From: Cristatella mucedo
Taxonomy: Eukaryota; Bryozoa; Phylactolaemata; Cristatellidae
Direction of reading: 5' to 3'
DNA: 64,000 nt
Assembly (NCBI GenBank): GCA_009760855.2
Contig: WPIO01000008.1
Coordinates: forward strand, 1,060,001 to 1,124,000
Shown: positions 59,437 through 64,000 of the stretch, piece by piece
Layout of the letters: each line of letters opens with the position of its first letter
Position numbering within the stretch: position 1 is the stretch's first letter
Program-made: the position numbers and the translations under genes
Notes under the pieces: generated by a model
The model's database searches: none
What the model was told of the DNA's origin: nothing
The model's input: only the letters and a program-made list of their open reading frames with translations

Positions 59437-59605
59437 CTACCTGTGGACTCGCTTCGCTGAGTCAAATCAGTTCCGTCACGGAAGACAAAGCGGCGCCATC
59501 TTGCCGCTTGACGGAAGTTAGCCACCTGGCAACGTGACGCAAGTGCACCATCTTGCGGCGTGACGGACTTTCTCGCTTTAATTAATAGAGATAGAGCTGC
59601 CTTGA
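59437..59605. repeat. Repeat D, copy 2
   Basis: Longer copy of the 35022-35185 repeat. It contains the imperfect palindrome GACTCGCTTCGCTGAGTC and an internal near-duplicate (GCCATCTTGCCGCTTGACGG and ACCATCTTGCGGCGTGACGG) that the first copy lacks. It ends near CTTTAATTAATAGAGATAGAG. Confidence 0.7.
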
Positions 59606-59889
59606 AACACCTCATTTTGACAGATTCATATCGGAAATTAATGTCTATCACACGTGTAGCCCGCACGCTTTGTTCGCTTTTGCGATTGCATATATCTGAT
59701 GCATTAATAAAAAAAAATAAAGAATATACATGTTGACCGATGTCGGAATTTTGCCATTACCACAAAACCACATCTCATAAGTAAGTTGGTTTGTAGCATG
59801 ACTATTTTCCGCTTTAAAAATTCAGCAAAACAGCCACGGTTATCAAATGCCTGAGACATAAAGCATGACCTTTCCTTATACTAGAAATT

Positions 59890-60348
59890 ATGAAAAAATA
59901 TCGAGGTCGTCAGCGATTCGGAGCTGAAGAAGCAGCCGCTGTTTGTGGCGCGAGCAGTCACGAGGTCAGCGACGAGGTCAGCGACGAGGTCAGCGACGAG
60001 GTCAGCGACGGACGCTTACAGCTCAAAAGCAGCAGCTGTCGATCTTTAATATCTCTTAACATTCAAAAACAAGGTTACCCAGTACAACCTCGAATAGGAA
60101 ATGAGCTGACCACTCTGTATGCAGCTCACGTGGAATTAGAAGGAACTATCACTAGAACTGCGCCACAGTACGGTGCTAGTGGACGAAACGTGGTGAACGT
60201 CCTGCCGTCTTTGGAGCGGTCAGATAAGGTGGTGCAGTTAAAGGCATCAGTGCCGTGCGACCACAAAGCCGCGAGGAACAATTGCTGGCCATCATCCCTA
60301 AATTTAATCAGAGATAAAAACCAATCTGCTCATCTTTGGAAGCTTTAG
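59890..60348 (+). other. 152-codon open frame with EVSD repeats, unknown
   Basis: Opens with KKYRGRQRFGAEEAAAV, then four EVSD units made by a perfect 12-base repeat (GAGGTCAGCGAC, 59962-60009), then about 100 residues of mixed composition without motif. There is no overlapping long frame and the region is not a known repeat, so it is a fair candidate exon or short gene. No homologue is recognised. Confidence 0.22.
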
Positions 60349-60436
60349 ATGTGCAGCGGTGAATTTAAGGATCCACCCTGCCAATCGGCGAAGCGCTAGC
60401 GAGGGCCATCATCGTTCATCAGTCTCAGAGGGGTAA

Positions 60437-60480
60437 ATTTCTCTCTCTATCTCTATCTCTCTCTCTCTATATATTTATGC

Positions 60481-60507
<27 letters not shown>
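60437..60507. repeat. (CT)n(TA)n microsatellite
   Basis: TCTCTATCTCTC repeats then TATATA next to a SINE-2 tail. Confidence 0.93.
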
Positions 60508-60511
<4 letters not shown>

Positions 60512-60645
60512 TAATTTGTATAGCGCAGTAAGATACCCAAATCTGTATCCAGGCGCGCGCTTTCCATATGCCTCAGGGCTCAAGCCCACGACCTCGGTCG
60601 TTAAAGGCGAGCTCCTTAACCCCTGGGCTAAACCAGGACATTTTT
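60508..60645 (-). mobile_element. SINE-2, near full length
   Basis: Minus strand: A box TAGCCCAGGGG (exact), GGTTAAGGAGCTCGCC, the GACCGAGGTCGTGGG stem, GGGCTTGAGCCC in the B-box position, GCGCCTGGATACAGATTTGG and a CTATACAAATTAA end. Confidence 0.85.
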
Positions 60646-61069
60646 TACAGGCATGTAAAGCACCTATAAACAAACCTCTTCTCTCTCGGGTGCTGTACGC
60701 ATGTTTTACCACTATCATCATCATCGTACGATATTTACATTTTTGTATCGCTTAAGACTTATTACAATAATAATCATTATAATAATTCAAGGCCAGTCAT
60801 CCACGCTTGTCTCGCGAGCCGAGAGACCCCGTCAAGCAAGACCGACCGCTAACGCCCCTCGCGCCTCGTGACGACTCATCGTCGCGCCGTCGCAATTTCC
60901 AGCGCCAAGTCACAAACAATTGCCGTTGCACGCTGGAATTTGAACGCAACACGGTCGGATTTCGTATGCGTCGAAACGACGGCCTAAGCTGCTGGGTTTT
61001 AGGTTATCCGACCGGGTAGGCACGCACGCGCGCGCGAACTCAGCACGGCGAGAGATTGATAAAAAAATG
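60646..61069. other. Unassigned sequence
   Basis: CpG-moderate. The 70-codon frame at 60807-61019 has no recognised domain. Confidence 0.3.
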
Positions 61070-61150
61070 TCATTCATTTATATAGCGCCCCAAGAGAACT
61101 TAATCTCTATTCAGGCGCTTCACATGTGCCTCGAGGCTTGAGCCCTGAAT
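61070..61150 (-). mobile_element. SINE-2 3' half
   Basis: Plus-strand ATTTATATAGCGCCCCAAGA, GAACTTAATCTCTATTCAGG and GCGCTTCACATGTGCC then a damaged GGCTTGAGCCC. The stem-loop is intact here (GCGCC with GGCGC, AGAGA with TCTCT). Confidence 0.78.
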
Positions 61151-61387
61151 GGACTTCGGAGTGCGGCAAGCGACGAAGCCGCCTGTCTCAGCCCTGTCTC
61201 AGCGGCCGGCCAAATGCCGTCGCTGGGTAATACAGGTGTTCGGATGCGTCATCGCCAGTGAATAGTGCTAAAGAGCTCTCTAGCTTCATTTTTTCGTTTG
61301 CTTGCACGCGGAACGTGTCTGGATAGGAAAACTTCCGAGAAAACGCACGAGCAGCATTGGAGCGCACCTAGCACCGAGTTAAAATCT

Positions 61388-61945
61388 TATGGCGATCGTT
61401 TAACCACCAAATTACACGCAATTTCACGTTAGAGTTCTCATGCAATCAACGTCCTCCAATGGCCCAGCCCAGCCAGCCTCCCCACTTGTTTGAACTGCGA
61501 TACTGCTTCCATTTTTTCAAAAAGCGTCGCGAAACTGCAGTTTTGATTCCACATTATAAAAAACCTAGTTCGGGATTTACCATCAAAATTTTATCTCATA
61601 CTATGGCGCATGGCTTTCTGGCGTCACAGCCTCCGACCCGTCCCGGCACGGCGATCCGCCCCGCAATATTTTCAAACTGCGATGCAACTGGTATTTAGAC
61701 AATAAGCGCCAACCTGATGTTTTTTTATTCTACCCTATACCTTATGGTGTTCCATGTTTAACCACCTTATTTCATGCAGTTGCGCTAGCGTGTTCTCCTG
61801 CAATTGCCTCTAACGGCCCAGCCCAGCCCAGCGAGTGGCCTCCAATGTCCCGGCCCAGTGAGTGGCCTCCAACGGCCCGGCCCAGCCCAGCGAGTGGCCG
61901 TGCACTTCCGAGCTGCGATACAACTTCCATTGCCTCAGTAAGCTT
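61388..61945. repeat. Degenerate long tandem repeat
   Basis: GTTTAACCACC occurs near 61398 and 61756, GGCCCAGCCCAGC near 61460, 61817 and 61879, and AACTGCGAT-like motifs at 61493, 61675 and 61911. GAGTGGCCTCCAA-type subrepeats lie at 61830-61900. Units are about 180-240 bases and highly diverged. Confidence 0.65.
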
Positions 61946-62394
61946 CGATCACTTGCCTTTTTAAAGTCATAACTACAGCACTCGACGATTCAAAGTAACC
62001 AAAAGATGTGTTATGCCATTCGGCAATAGCGCGCACGCGGTCTACCGGCCGTCCAATCGCATGCCCGACGATCATTCCGCCGTGATAACCTAGCTACTCT
62101 AGAAATTATTCCCAAGGTTTAGTTACCCATTCCTGACAACACGGACTCTACGTTAAGTTAATGTTAATGTGTATCTGAATTCTTTCCTCGCGCAGGTATG
62201 TAATATTCCATCACCTAACTCCTCGGTCTGGCTTATACTTGGGCAGCAGCTTTACAGTTCTTTATCGCGCTAATGCACATTCCGATATACATGCAAGTAT
62301 GCGCGAATGTAGCGAAGAGACCATTTCGTGAAGTTCTCGCATCGCGGAGCTTGCCAGCTTAGGCTGTAAACAACGAGCAGTTCTGGAATAGATT
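61946..62394. other. Unassigned sequence
   Basis: No recognised element. Confidence 0.3.
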
Positions 62395-62409
62395 GCACAC
62401 ACGTGGTAC

Positions 62410-62457
62410 GGCAACACGCGGTGCGGCAACACGCGGGGAGGCAACACGCGGCACGGC
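62410..62457. repeat. 15-bp tandem repeat
   Basis: GGCAACACGCGG occurs at 62410, 62425 and 62440 with a partial unit on either side. The period is a multiple of three, so it encodes a five-residue repeat (ATRGx) in the plus frame. Confidence 0.9.
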
Positions 62458-62884
62458 AAAAATGCGTCAATTCTGTTTGTGCCGAATGTGTAGCACGATT
62501 ACCCTTGCGCGAGTACATTTATTAAATAGTGGCGTAAAATATGTATTTGTTCAGTTAAGGCGGCCAGATTACAAATGCATAACGCGGAGATACATACGCA
62601 ATCTGCGCGCCTTCATTTGCTGGCGCATGTTCGTTTCAATAAATCCTCACGTCAATGCCGCAGGGTGTTTCTTTCATATAAAACATTCCTAAAAATGTTG
62701 TCACAACACAGCTCTTGAAGCACACTTAATAACGTTCAGGAGATATTTAGAGGCCACTCACGTAAAGCTGGATAACATCGTGTGAGTTCCCACTTCTCTG
62801 TGAGACTAATGAAATCCTCAGAACACTGATACTGTGTAAATGTTGCAGCTTTTTTTCTAATCGACAACTTGGCGAAATCTGACA

Positions 62885-62975
62885 GTATCTATAATAATAA
62901 TAATGATAATGAACTTGATAAAGCGCTCTCAGAGAACGCAATCTCTTTCTAGGCACTTTACATTTGCTGCATCGA
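62885..62975 (-). mobile_element. LINE-A 3' tail
   Basis: Tail as AATAATAATAATGATAATG, then CTTGATAAAGCGCTCTCAGA, GAACGCAATCTCTTTCTAGG and GCACTTTACATTTGCTGCA. Only the terminal 90 bases are present. Confidence 0.82.
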
Positions 62976-62979
62976 TCGC

Positions 62980-63260
62980 CGGTTCAGCTGATGATGCGAC
63001 TATGAACAACAATCGATCTGATGGCAGGGCTTAGGTAGGATTTGAATCGCGCCAATACGCCTGAGACCAGACCCTGTCTTGTGTGACTTACGGTGCAAAT
63101 AGGGCCGACATGCACCGAAGAAGTGTCTTCAAAAGACATGAAATTTTTTTCTCAACGATGTCAAGAGTAGGAATGCCAAACTAGGTCACATTTTTGTGAC
63201 ATAGCGTCTACATTTAATGCAATAATCTTTTTAGGAAAAAGAAGTCTTTTAATTAAAACG
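62980..63260. other. Unassigned sequence
   Basis: No recognised element. Confidence 0.3.
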
Positions 63261-63268
63261 AGTTAAAA

Positions 63269-63312
63269 CGAGTCCTTTAATTCAGGACGAAAGTCCTGAA
63301 TTAAAAGACTCG
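63269..63312. other. 20-bp stem with GAAA loop
   Basis: 63269-63288 (CGAGTCCTTTAATTCAGGAC) pairs with 63293-63312 at 19 of 20 positions around a GAAA tetraloop. A partial copy of the arm (GTCTTTTAATT) also lies at 63244-63254. Confidence 0.85.
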
Positions 63313-63509
63313 TCTACAACTGGTGCCAACTCAGCAGCTCATCTGATCGGTCGTGACCCGCGTTCTTCACACGTACCAACACTTTTTCCGAGCATCGAAG
63401 GCTCCGATCTATCAAGAATCGGATCGTCTTCAGGAGGTCCCTCTGCGGCTCGTAAGTCGCTTCACTCACTTTCGTCAGCCTACGCGTGTATACTGTATAC
63501 TGTATATGT

Positions 63510-63543
63510 ATATGTACATGCATATCAATATGCATGTACATAT
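63510..63543. other. 14-bp perfect inverted repeat in a TA/TG tract
   Basis: ATATGTACATGCAT at 63510-63523 pairs with 63530-63543 around ATCAAT; GTATAC motifs flank it on both sides. Confidence 0.75.
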
Positions 63544-63704
63544 CTACTGTATACGACTTCTTTGTTCCTTTTTTCCTGCTGGCCCTTGCATCACCTCACT
63601 CCTCAGCTTCCTCGAGCCGTCCTGTCATCTCTAACCAAGTTGCAAAAATGTTTGGTGATCGGTCGCGCTAGTTCGTAAGCACCTGAAGTCTGTACCTTTG
63701 CTTT

Positions 63705-64000
63705 GATCCCTCCCAGCCTTCGAGCACCTCAAATTCTCCAAACTCACTAGCTGCATGCATTGATGACATCCGCACATGGATGGCAGCAAATTTTCTAAAA
63801 CTTAACGATGATAAAACGAACTAACTAGTTATGGGCAAACCCAGTGTGATCCAGAGATTGGACAGGCTGACTCTCAAAACTGGCTCTGCCAGCATATCTC
63901 CAGTTGAATCAGCTCGAAATCTAGGTGTCATATTCCAAAGCGACCTCTCGTTAGACGACCACATCAGCTCCACAGTCAAATCCACCTATTTTCAGCTTCA
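63705..64000 (+). mobile_element. LINE-A ORF2, runs off the window
   Basis: Reads LAACIDDIRTWMAANFLKLN, DDKTN followed by one stop, LVMGKPSVIQRLDRLTLKTG, SISPVESARNLGVIFQSD and LSLDDHISSTVKSTYFQL to the last base. This is the region between motif C and the C-terminus. It is one of the least damaged LINE-A copies; only one stop is visible. Confidence 0.88.

Overview
The window is metazoan nuclear DNA, most likely from an invertebrate with a repeat-rich genome of intermediate GC. I cannot name the species. The case for this is the absence of compact gene packing, the very abundant microsatellites ((GA)n, (CT)n, (CA)n, (CAG)n, (AAT)n, (CTCA)n), the many decayed non-LTR retrotransposons of the CR1/L2 (Jockey-superfamily) type, tRNA-derived SINEs with Pol III A and B boxes, and remnants of a Ty3/Gypsy-type integrase and probably of a Penelope-like element. 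I found no host protein-coding gene, rRNA gene, functional tRNA gene or CRISPR array that I can defend. Most long open frames are low-complexity (poly-RE, poly-LS, HTHT) or are artefacts of CpG-rich DNA.

Layout: 1-4.3 kb is CpG-rich with one LINE-A 3' end. 4.3-22 kb mixes long GA/CT/CA tracts with LINE-A, LINE-B and SINE pieces. 22-34 kb is the main retroelement graveyard: LINE-B reverse transcriptase, two LINE-A 3' ends in inverted orientation, a Gypsy integrase, and a LINE-A copy carrying a SINE-2. It ends in a 10-bp minisatellite. 34-40.7 kb is mostly unrecognised sequence with one orphan repeat. 40.7-51.5 kb alternates CpG-rich blocks with very long CT/GA tracts and has a clear nested LINE insertion. 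52-58.4 kb is more AT-rich and mostly single-copy, with a few degenerate coding-like stretches. 58.4-64 kb returns to SINE/LINE tails, hairpins and degenerate tandem repeats, and a LINE-A copy runs off the right edge.

Family names are mine. LINE-A has a conserved ORF2 C-terminus, a 3' UTR with a conserved stem-loop, and an (ATT)n tail. LINE-B has an RT with YADD, a different C-terminus, and a 3' UTR ending in TACAT repeats. SINE-1 is tRNA-headed with a unique tail. SINE-2 is tRNA-headed and its tail matches the LINE-A 3' stem-loop, which suggests LINE-A-type machinery mobilised it. SINE-3 is a weaker tRNA-like group. Repeat D is an orphan family with two copies. These pieces explain most of the non-microsatellite structure. 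I see no evidence of a new functional system. The most useful signals are the LINE/SINE tail sharing, the nested insertion, the orphan repeat, and several near-perfect hairpins.
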